Shown: piece after piece, positions 19,497 through 29,474 of the stretch | Position numbering within the stretch: the stretch's first letter is position 1 | Layout of the letters: the number at the start of each line of letters is the position of its first letter | Source: an uncultured Prochlorococcus sp. | Lineage (GTDB): Bacteria; Cyanobacteriota; Cyanobacteriia; PCC-6307; Cyanobiaceae | Length of the DNA stretch: 64,000 nucleotides | Reading direction: 5' to 3' | Assembly: GCA_902576415.1 (NCBI GenBank) | Contig: CACGVZ010000001.1 | Location: 124,001 to 188,000, forward strand | Made by a program: the position numbers and the translations under genes | The notes under the pieces: generated by a model | Databases searched by the model: none | What the model was told of the DNA's origin: nothing | What the model saw: only the letters and a program-made list of their open reading frames with translations

Positions 19497-20726
19497 CTAA
19501 GATAACAAATGAAGGTTTATGGAATCTACGATTTTCTTACTTGCTCCAGATTCTCCCATTCTTTTTTTTCCAATTTTTGCTTGTTCTAACCTATGAACTT
19601 TTTCTGTCAAAAGTAAACTTAAACGCTTTAGAAGAATTTTTTTGTTCTTGCAAACTAAAACACTACCTCCCAATAATCTTGATTGTCTTTTTGCAAATGA
19701 TTTTGTAAATTGTGGTCCAGATCCAGGAAGAGACAGAGACGGAATTCCGAGGCCAGCAATTTGCTCTGTAGCAGTTCCTGCATTAGACAAGCCAACTTCT
19801 GCCATATTTGCCCATAAATTGAATTTACCCTTTCCAATCACTACATATTGATCTTTCTTTTTCCATACTGAATCTTCATCAATATGAAATTCAACTTTAC
19901 TCTGTTTTATAAAACCATATTTGTTTAAATAATTTTGAATTTGAATCACATTCGCATTAATGCTCAAAGGCAAAAGTATTAATAAATCCTTTGATAAATC
20001 AAAATCTTGCAAACAATTTAGAAAATTATCAAGATTTCTAAGAGCTTCAGGGTATCTACTTCCAACTAAAAAAATAATCCTTTTAAAAGAAATAATATTT
20101 GATATCTTATTGTTTGTTACATTGACAAAATCCATCATTGGATTACCCAAGTATTTTGCATCAATATTTTTTTTATACAAATTATTTGCTGTAATTTTAT
20201 CTCTCATAATTAAATTTTTACATCTTGGAGATTTCATTAAAAACATTTCCCATGGATCCCATTCAGAACCTTTCAACTTATGATAAAAATCGCTCAAATC
20301 CCAACCTGGCTCACTACTCCAAGTATGATCACTTTTTGGGGTTCCAATAAAACTAAAGTCGCATTCTGAACTCCAAGCGTAGAGTAATGGCAATAAATCG
20401 CCTACTGCGATAATTTTGCAGTTATGTTTTGACTTCTTTTTTACAAGTAGAAAATTTCTTAAATTATCGATTAAAAATCCCGCTAACAAATCAAGCACAA
20501 ATCCCCTCAGACTTTGATTGCTAAAACCTCCACTAGGAAGCTCTTTTAAATATCCTATTTTACGAAAATTCTTTGATTTTATGGAATTAAATACATCTCC
20601 ATTTCCTACTAACGGCAAAACTTCAATATTTTGATTTTTTATTTTTTTTAATAATCTTTTTATTATCTCCGATGCGATTACATCTTCTCCATGACCATTG
20701 CATATAAATAATAGAGAATGAGACAC
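19497..20726 (-). CDS. Lipid-A-disaccharide synthase-related protein (LpxB/MurG-like glycosyltransferase fold); start reassigned to GTG at 20726
   Basis: 'LLFICNGHGEDVIASEIIKRL', 'FIGTPKSDHTW', 'VGLSNAGTATEQIAGLGIPSLSLPGSGPQFTKSFAKRQSRLLGGSVLV'. The ORF track's 20727-20915 extension passes through the opposite-strand tRNA-Cys. Confidence 0.85.
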   Translation of the reverse strand: MSHSLLFICNGHGEDVIASEIIKRLLKKIKNQNIEVLPLVGNGDVFNSIKSKNFRKIGYLKELPSGGFSNQSLRGFVLDLLAGFLIDNLRNFLLVKKKSKHNCKIIAVGDLLPLLYAWSSECDFSFIGTPKSDHTWSSEPGWDLSDFYHKLKGSEWDPWEMFLMKSPRCKNLIMRDKITANNLYKKNIDAKYLGNPMMDFVNVTNNKISNIISFKRIIFLVGSRYPEALRNLDNFLNCLQDFDLSKDLLILLPLSINANVIQIQNYLNKYGFIKQSKVEFHIDEDSVWKKKDQYVVIGKGKFNLWANMAEVGLSNAGTATEQIAGLGIPSLSLPGSGPQFTKSFAKRQSRLLGGSVLVCKNKKILLKRLSLLLTEKVHRLEQAKIGKKRMGESGASKKIVDSINLHLLS

Positions 20727-20768
20727 CTTACTGTTAAGATCATAAAAAGACTCAATCGAATCTTTTTC

Positions 20769-20839
20769 GGCGGCATGGCCAAGTGGTAAGGCAGAGGATT
20801 GCAAATCCTTTATCCCCAGTTCGAATCTGGGTGCCGCCT
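20769..20839 (+). tRNA. tRNA-Cys (anticodon GCA)
   Basis: Acceptor GGCGGCA/TGCCGCC, anticodon stem-loop GAGGA-TTGCAAA-TCCTT, T-arm CCCAGTTCGAATCTGGG, discriminator T. Confidence 0.95.
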
Positions 20840-21048
20840 TATTTAATTTTTTTACGCATTTAATTATAAAATTTTCTAAGAACTTCAATTTCAAATAAAG
20901 GGTATAAACTTTCAATTACTTATTGGTATACAGAAAAATAATCTTTTCTTAATTTTTTTAAATAATACCTGATATCCATTAATAAATAAAATTTAGTTAA
21001 TTTATTCATTATTTTCATCAGATTATTTATATAAGAATTTGAATTATT

Positions 21049-21216
21049 CTAGTAATCATTATCTGCTACACACATTCCTAAACATCTAACACCATTTGAT
21101 GCAGTCCTTTTGCAATGATTACATAAAATAGGATCTTTATCTGAAGTAAGGTTAATTTTTGAATTATTTTGGCCTTTAATACTTATTAACTCTTGTGTTG
21201 AATCAAATAGAGTCAT
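21049..21216 (-). CDS. Small cysteine-rich protein (CxxC...CxxxC), start probably ATG at 21216 rather than 21261
   Basis: 'DKDPILCNHCKRTASNGVRCLGMCVADNDY'; the longer ORF start overlaps the upstream CDS by 59 bp. Confidence 0.55.
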   Translation of the reverse strand: MTLFDSTQELISIKGQNNSKINLTSDKDPILCNHCKRTASNGVRCLGMCVADNDY

Positions 21217-21847
21217 TCTTGGAATCATCACTTGAATCGATACTAACAACAAGTGAAGCATTAGTGTTGGAAGAAGGTAAATCCATAATTTTTACAGTTT
21301 CTTTAGGCTCTTCAATAACTTGATTTTCTTCAGTACTTTCATCAACTGCACAAGCTTCAAGAGCCTCTCGAAGTAGTGAATCAAAAGTTGCTCCAGGCAA
21401 TCTATGTCTTGCAACCTCAAGAAAAGTTCTAGGTAACGATTCAGATGCAGCATCTCGTAAAGCAGGATTATTCTTTCTATGTTCTTGTTCTTCTTCTATT
21501 GATTTAATAAACCTCAGTGTGACATCTCTTTTGGTAGAAGCTTTTATCAGCGTATCGTTTTCCGGATTACTAATATTAGGTTCATTTTCAAGGTCACTAA
21601 GTCTTTTTTCCAAACTATTTAAAACTTCATTAGCTTCTTTACTAATATGCGCTAATTGACCATCGGACAAATTAGGTAAATCAGCGACAAAAACTTTCCC
21701 ATGATCTCTAAGTGTCAAGAAAGTTGGCCTTGGGCCTTGAGCCTGTCTACCAATTGATTCGGAATTATTACCTATTGGTCTTTTTGGAGGTGTAGGACCA
21801 GCTGAACTACGTCTACGTGTAATTCTTTGATTATTTGCAAAGGGCAT
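21203..21847 (-). CDS. Conserved hypothetical protein (214 aa), probably cyanobacteria-specific
   Basis: Basic, low-complexity N-terminus 'RITRRRSSAGPTPPKRPIG', then 'GPRPTFLTLRDHGKVFVADLPNLSDGQLAHISKEANEVLNSLEKRLSDLE'. Confidence 0.75.
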   Translation of the reverse strand: MPFANNQRITRRRSSAGPTPPKRPIGNNSESIGRQAQGPRPTFLTLRDHGKVFVADLPNLSDGQLAHISKEANEVLNSLEKRLSDLENEPNISNPENDTLIKASTKRDVTLRFIKSIEEEQEHRKNNPALRDAASESLPRTFLEVARHRLPGATFDSLLREALEACAVDESTEENQVIEEPKETVKIMDLPSSNTNASLVVSIDSSDDSKNDSI

Positions 21848-21979
21848 TGAATAAAGGTTTAATCTTAATACTTAAACTTCCGATATAATTCGGCGGTAAT
21901 TTTATTATATTACACCTAACTTTTTCATTTGGGTATAAAAAATAATTTTTTAAAACTCATTTAAAAAAGGTAAAAATAT

Positions 21980-23023
21980 TTAAGTTAAAATTTCTGGCAA
22001 AAATTTACCTATTGTTGAATCAGTTTTTCTAACTATCTTTCCAATTTCCCAACTATCTATATCATGATCTTTACAGATACTTAATATCGCTTCCTTAAAT
22101 TGTTTATCAATAATTAAACAAAATCCCACTCCAAGATTGAAAGTATTCCAAAAATCTTTTTCGGGAATAGATCCTTTCTGTTTAAGGAATTTAAATAAAG
22201 TAGGTATTTGCCATGAACTGGTATTGATATAAGGAATAAAATCAGAAGGAATACATCTTGGTAAATTTTCTGGAATTCCTCCTCCAGTTATATGAGACAT
22301 TGCTTTAATTTCTATATCTTCAGATAAAATTTGGTTAATCACATTATTGTAAATTTTTGTAGGTTTCAATAACTCATCATAAAAATTTAAATGAGAAACT
22401 TTTTCAAATTCTTTATCTATTTGATTATTGTTATGAATAATTTTTCTGACTAAACTAAAGCCGTTACTATGAACTCCATTACTTTTTAAAGCAATTATTA
22501 AGTCATTTTCAGAGACTTTTTTACCATTAATAAGATTATCCTCATCAACTATTCCAACACAAAATCCTGCAAGATCATACTTATTTTTTGAATAAAATCC
22601 AGGCATTTCAGCAGTTTCTCCGCCGAGTAATGAACAGTTATTTTCTCCGCATCCATGTGAAATTCCCTGAACAACCTTCAATAATTGTTTCTTATCAAGC
22701 TTACCGGTAGCAATATAATCCAGAAAAAATAAAGGTTTTGCACCACTAGTAATGATATCGTTCATGCACATAGCAACTAAATCAATACCAACCTCAAAAT
22801 GAAAGTTTTTACTTTGGGCTAATTCTAGTTTTGTTCCAACACCATCCGTCCCTGAAACAAGAACTGGTTTTTTAAAACTATCGATAGGAATTCTAAACAA
22901 ACCTCCAAACCCGCCAATACCCTCAATCACATTAGATGTATGAGTTCCTTCAACTGCCTGTTTAATTTCGGAAACAAATTCTCGCCCAGCTTCTATATCA
23001 ACACCTGATGTTTTGTAATCCAT
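21980..23023 (-). CDS. purM: Phosphoribosylformylglycinamidine cyclo-ligase
   Basis: 'GGFGGLFRIP', 'LVSGTDGVGTKLELAQ', 'GIDLVAMCMNDIITSGAKPLFFLDYIATG', 'LLGGETAEMPGFY', 'HITGGGIPENLPR'. Confidence 0.98.
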   Translation of the reverse strand: MDYKTSGVDIEAGREFVSEIKQAVEGTHTSNVIEGIGGFGGLFRIPIDSFKKPVLVSGTDGVGTKLELAQSKNFHFEVGIDLVAMCMNDIITSGAKPLFFLDYIATGKLDKKQLLKVVQGISHGCGENNCSLLGGETAEMPGFYSKNKYDLAGFCVGIVDEDNLINGKKVSENDLIIALKSNGVHSNGFSLVRKIIHNNNQIDKEFEKVSHLNFYDELLKPTKIYNNVINQILSEDIEIKAMSHITGGGIPENLPRCIPSDFIPYINTSSWQIPTLFKFLKQKGSIPEKDFWNTFNLGVGFCLIIDKQFKEAILSICKDHDIDSWEIGKIVRKTDSTIGKFLPEILT

Positions 23024-23121
23024 GAAATAAAAATGATAGACTTTCCCTATATAGATATTCCTCCTAAGATTGTTTTTGTCCAGTAATTATTTATCAAATA
23101 GATTTATTTTTTAAAAAAAAA

Positions 23122-24654
23122 GTGAAGAAAATAATCATAAAGAAAACTGAAGAAATAGAAAATTGGAGGAGAAATATCAATAGTGAAATTAACTTCATCC
23201 CAACAATGGGTAATCTTCATGATGGTCATATTAAACTTATATCAACGGCAAAAAATGACAATTCTAATGTTAATTTAGTAAGTATTTTTATTAATCCACT
23301 TCAATTTGATAACAAGTTAGATTTAGAGAATTACCCTAAAACAATTGATAATGATATAAAAATCTCCTTTTCAAATGGTGCAGATGCTATCTTCATCCCA
23401 AGTAATGAAGATATATATCCACCGAATAATAAAAATATTAAATTCCTAAAAGCTCCAAAAGATTTATCTTCTGCATTATGTGGATTAAATCGAATTGGAC
23501 ATTTTGATGGCGTTTGTACAGTAGTTTATAGATTACTTAATCTCATCAAGCCAAAAAATCTTTACTTAGGAGAAAAAGATTGGCAACAACTTTTAATTTT
23601 AAAAAATCTTATCCTTAAAATGAAATTAAATGTTGCTATTAAATCCATTCCTACACAAAGAGATTTTGATGGAATTCCTTTCAGTTCACGTAATGTACAT
23701 TTATCAAAAAATGAAAGAAAATTGATTAGGTTTTTTTCCAATGAGTTATTAGAAGCAAAAAATAATTTTCAACAAGATAAAAAGATCAATTTAAACCAAA
23801 TAATTAAGAAGCTATCAGCAAAAAAAATTTCAATTGAATATTTAGAACATTTACACCCTCATACACTCCAAAAAGCGAGAATTGAGGATAATATTTCGTT
23901 ATTGGCTGGTGCGATAAGATGTGGAGAGACAAGATTAATTGATCACGTTTTTCTAATGAAAAGAAGGCCGATTATTGCAATTGATGGTCCTGCAGGTTCA
24001 GGTAAAAGTACTGTAACAAAGTTAATAGCAAAGAAACTTAAACTTTTATATTTAGATACTGGCGCAATGTACAGGGCATTGAGTTGGATTATGATAAAAG
24101 AAAGTATTAACTATAAAAAAGAAAAAAATTTACAGAATATTCTTAAAGATATTTCTATAGTTTTCAAGTCGAATTCAAATTCACATCAGGATGTTTTTGT
24201 TAATAACTACTGTGTTACTGAAGAAATTAGATCGCAAAAGATAAGTTCCATCGTTTCTAAAATTTCCTCAATAAAAGAAGTAAGAGAATTCTTAGTAGAA
24301 GAACAAAGAAAAATTGGAGAATCAGGCGGACTTGTAGCGGAGGGAAGAGATATAGGAACTACTGTTTTTCCTAATGCAGAACTTAAAATATTCTTAACTG
24401 CTAGCATCAATGAGAGAGCAAAAAGAAGAAAATCTGATAAAAATAGTAAAGACTCACAAGAAATAGACCTACATACATTAAAAGAACTTATAAAGAAAAG
24501 AGATTTTGAAGATTCTAATAGGGAAATTTCGCCTCTAATTAAGGCGAATGATGCAATAGAAATTATTACCGACGGATATACAATTAATGAGGTAGTGGAT
24601 AAAATCATTGACCTTTACAATGACAAGATTCCAAAAGAGACTGAGATCAAATAA
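23122..24654 (+). CDS. panC/cmk: Bifunctional pantothenate synthetase / cytidylate kinase (GTG start)
   Basis: PanC part 'FIPTMGNLHDGHIKLI', 'FINPLQFD', 'GEKDWQQL'; CMK part 'PIIAIDGPAGSGKSTVTKLIAKKLKLLYLDTGAMYRALSW', 'GLVAEGRDIGTTVFPNAELKIFLTAS'. Confidence 0.97.
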   Translation: MKKIIIKKTEEIENWRRNINSEINFIPTMGNLHDGHIKLISTAKNDNSNVNLVSIFINPLQFDNKLDLENYPKTIDNDIKISFSNGADAIFIPSNEDIYPPNNKNIKFLKAPKDLSSALCGLNRIGHFDGVCTVVYRLLNLIKPKNLYLGEKDWQQLLILKNLILKMKLNVAIKSIPTQRDFDGIPFSSRNVHLSKNERKLIRFFSNELLEAKNNFQQDKKINLNQIIKKLSAKKISIEYLEHLHPHTLQKARIEDNISLLAGAIRCGETRLIDHVFLMKRRPIIAIDGPAGSGKSTVTKLIAKKLKLLYLDTGAMYRALSWIMIKESINYKKEKNLQNILKDISIVFKSNSNSHQDVFVNNYCVTEEIRSQKISSIVSKISSIKEVREFLVEEQRKIGESGGLVAEGRDIGTTVFPNAELKIFLTASINERAKRRKSDKNSKDSQEIDLHTLKELIKKRDFEDSNREISPLIKANDAIEIITDGYTINEVVDKIIDLYNDKIPKETEIK

Positions 24655-24656
24655 AT

Positions 24657-25130
24657 TCAAGAAATACTTTCCAAAAAACCGTTTACAGAGTCTTCTAGAA
24701 TATCAAGGACATAATCAAAGCCCTCATCACCTCCAAAATATGGGTCAGGAACTTCTTGCTCATTAAAAACTGATCTAAAATCTTGTATTTTTTTTATTGC
24801 TGCAAAACCAGTTGAAGCTGTTCTATTTTTAAGATCTTGAATATTTTTAAAATTTGAATCGTCCATCGCAAGAATATAGTGAAATTCGTCAAAATCTTTG
24901 CTAGTAATTTGACGAGCCTTGCTTAAGATATTTATATCTCTTCTTTCTGCCGCAATTCTCATCCTCGAGTCAGCTTTTTTTCCAATATGCCAACTCCCAG
25001 TTCCAGCAGAATCAACTATAAAGGCATCGGTTAATCCATTCTTTTCAAGTAGTCTTATAAAAATAGCTTCTGCTGCAGGAGACCTACAAATATTTCCCAA
25101 ACATACAAAAAGAACAGAAATTTTATTCAT
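24657..25130 (-). CDS. Low-molecular-weight protein tyrosine phosphatase
   Basis: 'VLFVCLGNICRSPAAEAIF' (CxxxxCRS active site) and 'VPDPYFGGDEGFDYVLDIL'. Confidence 0.95.
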   Translation of the reverse strand: MNKISVLFVCLGNICRSPAAEAIFIRLLEKNGLTDAFIVDSAGTGSWHIGKKADSRMRIAAERRDINILSKARQITSKDFDEFHYILAMDDSNFKNIQDLKNRTASTGFAAIKKIQDFRSVFNEQEVPDPYFGGDEGFDYVLDILEDSVNGFLESIS

Positions 25131-25162
25131 ATGATTTCAAATTCCAATTGATTATAAGACTT

Positions 25163-25924
25163 TTAAGTAGTAAATAAAACTTTTTCAATTAAAGATTCAG
25201 TAAATTCTTTACCAAACAAACTCGACAACATTGGCCTTGCTGGATCGTTATCTCTTCTATAATTCAAATAATTATTTTGACCGTTTATTAATTCTTTTTG
25301 CATTTCAATATTGACTTCTTTGCTTTCGAAAAGAATTTCCAAATACAAATCAAGATATTTCTTAAATGAGGTATAAAGCTGATTAGTAATTAAAAAATCA
25401 CTTCTTTCTTCTTTTGGTAATTTTGACCATATTACTCCTGGAGAAAAAAATCTAGCTACATCCGCAGACATTTTTTCAGCTAATGGGAGTGATGAATGAC
25501 AATGATTTTTGAGTTTTATAAGTTTTTCTAATAACTCATTATTGTATTGATTTTGTATTTTTAATGAAGGCTGAAAATCTAACACTATTAAATAACTATT
25601 AGGTAGAGAAACAAAATCTACTCCAAAAAATGGGACGTTATAAATCGTATTAGGAATAATTAAAAAATTTAAAACAGAATAATTTGGACTATTTATACAA
25701 ACTGCCCTTGCGAATTGAATTCTTTTTTTATGCGTTACACCCCAAGTAGATAAATTCACATTTTTTTTTGATTTCTTTGAACCATAAGTTGAATCTTTAA
25801 AAGAATATTCCGAGGGTATTTTTTTTTCTAAACAGTTATATTTTCTTAAATTATTTGTTAAATATTTTAAGAAATTATGCCATCTCCAATCTGGCCTATA
25901 AAAAATAGTATCTTGTATTAACAT
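25163..25924 (-). CDS. pebB: Phycoerythrobilin:ferredoxin oxidoreductase
   Basis: FDBR family: '[23 protein letters not shown]', '[12 protein letters not shown]', '[30 protein letters not shown]'; second FDBR gene in the ho1-pebA-pebB cluster. Confidence 0.92.
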   Translation of the reverse strand: MLIQDTIFYRPDWRWHNFLKYLTNNLRKYNCLEKKIPSEYSFKDSTYGSKKSKKNVNLSTWGVTHKKRIQFARAVCINSPNYSVLNFLIIPNTIYNVPFFGVDFVSLPNSYLIVLDFQPSLKIQNQYNNELLEKLIKLKNHCHSSLPLAEKMSADVARFFSPGVIWSKLPKEERSDFLITNQLYTSFKKYLDLYLEILFESKEVNIEMQKELINGQNNYLNYRRDNDPARPMLSSLFGKEFTESLIEKVLFTT

Positions 25925-26641
25925 TCAATGAATAATCTCATTATTTAATGTAAATAGAAATTGATTGATAAATTTTTTTGTCCATTTTTCTCCAAAAAAA
26001 GATTTAAACAATTTATCTGCAGGGTCTTTTTCAAGACTATACTTGTCATATTTAATTTGATTAATCTTTATTTCTTCTGCATTTAAAAATTGATTAACAG
26101 GATTCGATTTATAAATGTTCAAATAATTATTTACAAATGAATGGAATATATTATTTAAATCTCTATCAAGATTTAATTTATTTCCTCTACATATAATCAC
26201 CCATGGGGAAAAATACTTTTTTGAATCATATATATTCTTCATTTTATTATTATCAAATGCAGAATATTTTTTCTTAATACTACCTAAACTTGAACAATAT
26301 TTTTCAAGATATTTGCTTTCTTGAATTAAAGGTTGATAATCAAGTATTGCTAATAACTTTTGAGAAGTTCCAAACCATAAAATATCAGCTCCTAAAATAG
26401 GAAATTCACTATCAAAATTAGGATATGCGACCGTATTAAATACTTGCAGTTTTTTGCCACCATCTAATCTTGTTATTCGCCACTTTCTATATTCGGGAGA
26501 TGAAAAAAGCCAATTTTTAATAATATATTTTGAGTCTTCATTGTGATGTTCTTTGAATTCACTAGATATTTGTACTTCATGTCCATTTAATTGATCAATA
26601 TTGGTTTTAATGAAATCAACTAATGAATCAAACATAAACAT
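25925..26641 (-). CDS. pebA: 15,16-dihydrobiliverdin:ferredoxin oxidoreductase
   Basis: FDBR family: '[38 protein letters not shown]', '[30 protein letters not shown]'. Confidence 0.92.
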   Translation of the reverse strand: MFMFDSLVDFIKTNIDQLNGHEVQISSEFKEHHNEDSKYIIKNWLFSSPEYRKWRITRLDGGKKLQVFNTVAYPNFDSEFPILGADILWFGTSQKLLAILDYQPLIQESKYLEKYCSSLGSIKKKYSAFDNNKMKNIYDSKKYFSPWVIICRGNKLNLDRDLNNIFHSFVNNYLNIYKSNPVNQFLNAEEIKINQIKYDKYSLEKDPADKLFKSFFGEKWTKKFINQFLFTLNNEIIH

Positions 26642-27351
26642 TAGGTCTCAGTACTTCCTTTCCTTACTTTTTTTGTAATGTAATTAAATACAATCTTGCC
26701 TAAAACAGCAATCAAGTTACCTTCAAGCTCCTTAAACATTTTCATATTGTAAGTAAAAGCTTGATTAGCTTCATCAATAATTTGATCAGCCGTCTTTTGA
26801 TTTATTGGAAGTTGATTCAAAGTAAGGGAATATTCTTCCTTGAATTTTTTTTCATCAGCAATTAATTCAAACTCATAAAAATTTAAACCATTATTTCCCT
26901 GCAAATTTAATGCTTTTTTAGCGATCCTTTTCAAGATTTGCCCCCCAGATAAATCTCCTATATAGCGAGTGTAGTGATGACCAACTAAGAGTTCTGGTGA
27001 ATTTTTTGCAACCTCTCGGATTCTTTCGACATATTCTTTTGCTGAGTGCGAAATATTAATTTCATTCTTCCAATTTTCACCAAAATAAAATTTAAGATCA
27101 TTTATAAGTGTTTCTTTCCTGAATAATGATTTAAAACCTATAGGTTTTATGACGGGATGTTCCTCATTGACCAGTCTTTCAATTTCCTCTTCCATGGCTT
27201 CATAAACAAAATATAAATCACTAATTAATTTTCTATAAGATTTTTTTTCAACAACTCCTTTTAAAAAACAAGCCACAAAGCCAGTATTTTCTGCCATAGT
27301 GTGGGATTTTTTTGTCCCTTCTCTTAATTGTCCTGCAAGAGCAACTGCCAT
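26641..27351 (-). CDS. ho1: Heme oxygenase
   Basis: '[30 protein letters not shown]', '[23 protein letters not shown]'. Confidence 0.97.
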   Translation of the reverse strand: MAVALAGQLREGTKKSHTMAENTGFVACFLKGVVEKKSYRKLISDLYFVYEAMEEEIERLVNEEHPVIKPIGFKSLFRKETLINDLKFYFGENWKNEINISHSAKEYVERIREVAKNSPELLVGHHYTRYIGDLSGGQILKRIAKKALNLQGNNGLNFYEFELIADEKKFKEEYSLTLNQLPINQKTADQIIDEANQAFTYNMKMFKELEGNLIAVLGKIVFNYITKKVRKGSTET

Positions 27352-27408
27352 ATATTTTGAATTATTTTTGTAACTGTGTTTAATCTACAAGAAAAATACA
27401 TAAAACAG

Positions 27409-27837
27409 CTAATTTTTGTTACCAGCAGATGTTGTAGAGAATAGTTTATAAAGTTCTTTACAAACCAAAAACAGATTATCTTTTTGTTCCTTTTGCGGTA
27501 GATGAGTACCAGTCATTTCCCAATCACCGATGGTAGCCACTCTCCATCTCTCGGAGGGAACAATCATACCTCGCATTATTATTCCCAACAATTTCGGGAC
27601 TCTGTCATTACTATCATTTTCAATTCTTAATTGTAAGAGTATCGCTCTACATTCAATAAGAGGACTCCAACCAGGAAAATGAAACGCAAAATCAATAGTA
27701 TCTTGCGTAGATTCATTTGTATTGTCCCAAGGACTAAAGTTTACGCTTGCATCTGGAAAATATTTCCGAAATAAAGCTGCAGTAGAAGCAATTTTATTAG
27801 CTACCTCGACATTACTTACATTTGAACTCGCATTCAT
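27409..27837 (-). CDS. Conserved hypothetical protein (142 aa)
   Basis: Intact ORF; 'FHFPGWSPLIECRAILLQLRIENDSND...GMIVPSERWRVATIGDWEMTGTHLPQ'; no characterised family recognised. Confidence 0.7.
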   Translation of the reverse strand: MNASSNVSNVEVANKIASTAALFRKYFPDASVNFSPWDNTNESTQDTIDFAFHFPGWSPLIECRAILLQLRIENDSNDRVPKLLGIIMRGMIVPSERWRVATIGDWEMTGTHLPQKEQKDNLFLVCKELYKLFSTTSAGNKN

Positions 27838-28047
27838 AAATGACTGAGTATTTTTTTGAAAATGACATAATTTGCTTTAAATGGCTTATTAACTACTTTT
27901 TCTTTTAATAAAGATGTTGAAATGCTGATCAATAAAGTATTCTCTATTCACATTTGACTAATAAATTTCTAGGTTTTAAAGAAAATAACTCATCGCAAAT
28001 TAAAATACTATGAGCTTCAAAGAGTTATCTTTTATTAATTCAATGCT

Positions 28048-29472
28048 ATGCCAAAATTTGAAAAATTAACTTTACCTAGTGAAGGCGAGATAATAACTTT
28101 TAATCAAGGCAAACCTAATGTTCCTAATAATCCAATTGTCCCTTTTATTAGGGGGGATGGTACTGGAGTTGATATTTGGCCTGCTACTCAAATCGTTCTT
28201 GATTCAGCGATTAAAAAAAGCTATGGAGATGAAAGAAAAATTAATTGGTTTAAAGTCTATGCAGGAGATGAAGCTTGTGAACTTTATGGCACATATAACT
28301 ATCTCCCTCAAGATACTATTGAGGCAATCAGGCACTTCGGCGTAGCTATCAAAGGTCCTTTAACGACTCCCATCGGTGGAGGTATTAGATCTCTTAATGT
28401 TGCATTAAGACAAATCTTTGATTTATATAGTTGTGTTAGACCATGCAGATATTATTCAGGGACTCCAAGCCCTCACAAAAATCCCCAAAATCTGGACGTT
28501 ATTGTTTATAGAGAAAATACTGAAGATATCTACATGGGAATTGAATGGGAAGCCGAGGATAATAATTGTCTTGAATTAATTAATCACTTAAATAATGTTG
28601 TAATACCAAATAGTAAAAATTTAAAAAATAGATCCATACCAAACGGATCAGGAATTGGAATAAAACCAGTAAGTAAATCTGGAAGCCAAAGGCATATTAG
28701 AAAGGCCATTGAACATGCTAAAAGATTATCAGGAGATAAAAGGCATGTGACTCTTGTACATAAAGGGAATATTATGAAATATACCGAAGGTGCATTTAGA
28801 GATTGGGGTTATGAATTAGCAGTCAATGAATTTAGAGAAGATTGCATTACAGAAAGGGAAAGCTGGATTTTAGATAATATTCATAAAAATCCAGAAATTA
28901 CAATTGAAAATAATGCCCGAAAAATCGAACCAGGTTTTGACAAGCTTACAAATAACAAAAAGGCATTCATTTGCGAAGAAATTAAAGAAGTTCTTGCATC
29001 AATATCAAATTCTCACGGAGATGAAAAATGGAGAGAACTTATTCTTGTTGATGATCGGATAGCTGATAGTATATTTCAACAAATTCAAACTAGACCTCAA
29101 GAATATTCAATTCTTGCAACATTAAACCTTAATGGAGACTATGTTTCTGATGCAGCTGCAGCAATTGTTGGAGGCTTAGGTATGGCTCCCGGTGCAAATA
29201 TTGGAGATAATGCAGCAATTTTTGAAGCTACGCACGGTACCGCTCCAAAACATGCAGGCTTAAACAAGATTAATCCAGGCTCAGTAATTCTTAGTGGCGT
29301 AATGATGCTTGAATACTTTGGTTGGAATGAAGCAGCTAACTTAATTACTAACGGTTTAAGTAAGGCAATAGAACAAAAAAAAGTCACCTATGATCTAGCA
29401 CGCTTAATGGAACCAAAAGTAGAACCCTTGTCCTGCAGCAGTTTTGCTGAAGAAATTATCTCAAATTTCTAA
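28048..29472 (+). CDS. icd: NADP-dependent isocitrate dehydrogenase
   Basis: 'PFIRGDGTGVDIWPA', 'GIRSLNVALRQIFDLYSCVRPCRYY', 'YRENTEDIYMGIEWE', 'HKGNIMKYTEGAFRDWGYE', 'LNLNGDYVSDAAAAIVGGLGMAPGANIGD'. Confidence 0.98.
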   Translation: MPKFEKLTLPSEGEIITFNQGKPNVPNNPIVPFIRGDGTGVDIWPATQIVLDSAIKKSYGDERKINWFKVYAGDEACELYGTYNYLPQDTIEAIRHFGVAIKGPLTTPIGGGIRSLNVALRQIFDLYSCVRPCRYYSGTPSPHKNPQNLDVIVYRENTEDIYMGIEWEAEDNNCLELINHLNNVVIPNSKNLKNRSIPNGSGIGIKPVSKSGSQRHIRKAIEHAKRLSGDKRHVTLVHKGNIMKYTEGAFRDWGYELAVNEFREDCITERESWILDNIHKNPEITIENNARKIEPGFDKLTNNKKAFICEEIKEVLASISNSHGDEKWRELILVDDRIADSIFQQIQTRPQEYSILATLNLNGDYVSDAAAAIVGGLGMAPGANIGDNAAIFEATHGTAPKHAGLNKINPGSVILSGVMMLEYFGWNEAANLITNGLSKAIEQKKVTYDLARLMEPKVEPLSCSSFAEEIISNF

Positions 29473-29474
29473 TT

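Noticed and set aside
19655-19837. 60-aa minus-strand ORF overlapping the LpxB-like gene in another frame
   Set aside because: Out-of-frame shadow ORF inside a conserved coding region. The same applies to 31355..31576, 28118..28345 and 56842..57093.
24207-24608. 133-aa minus-strand ORF
   Set aside because: Antisense to the cmk half of panC-cmk; low-complexity Ser/Leu content and no recognisable motif.
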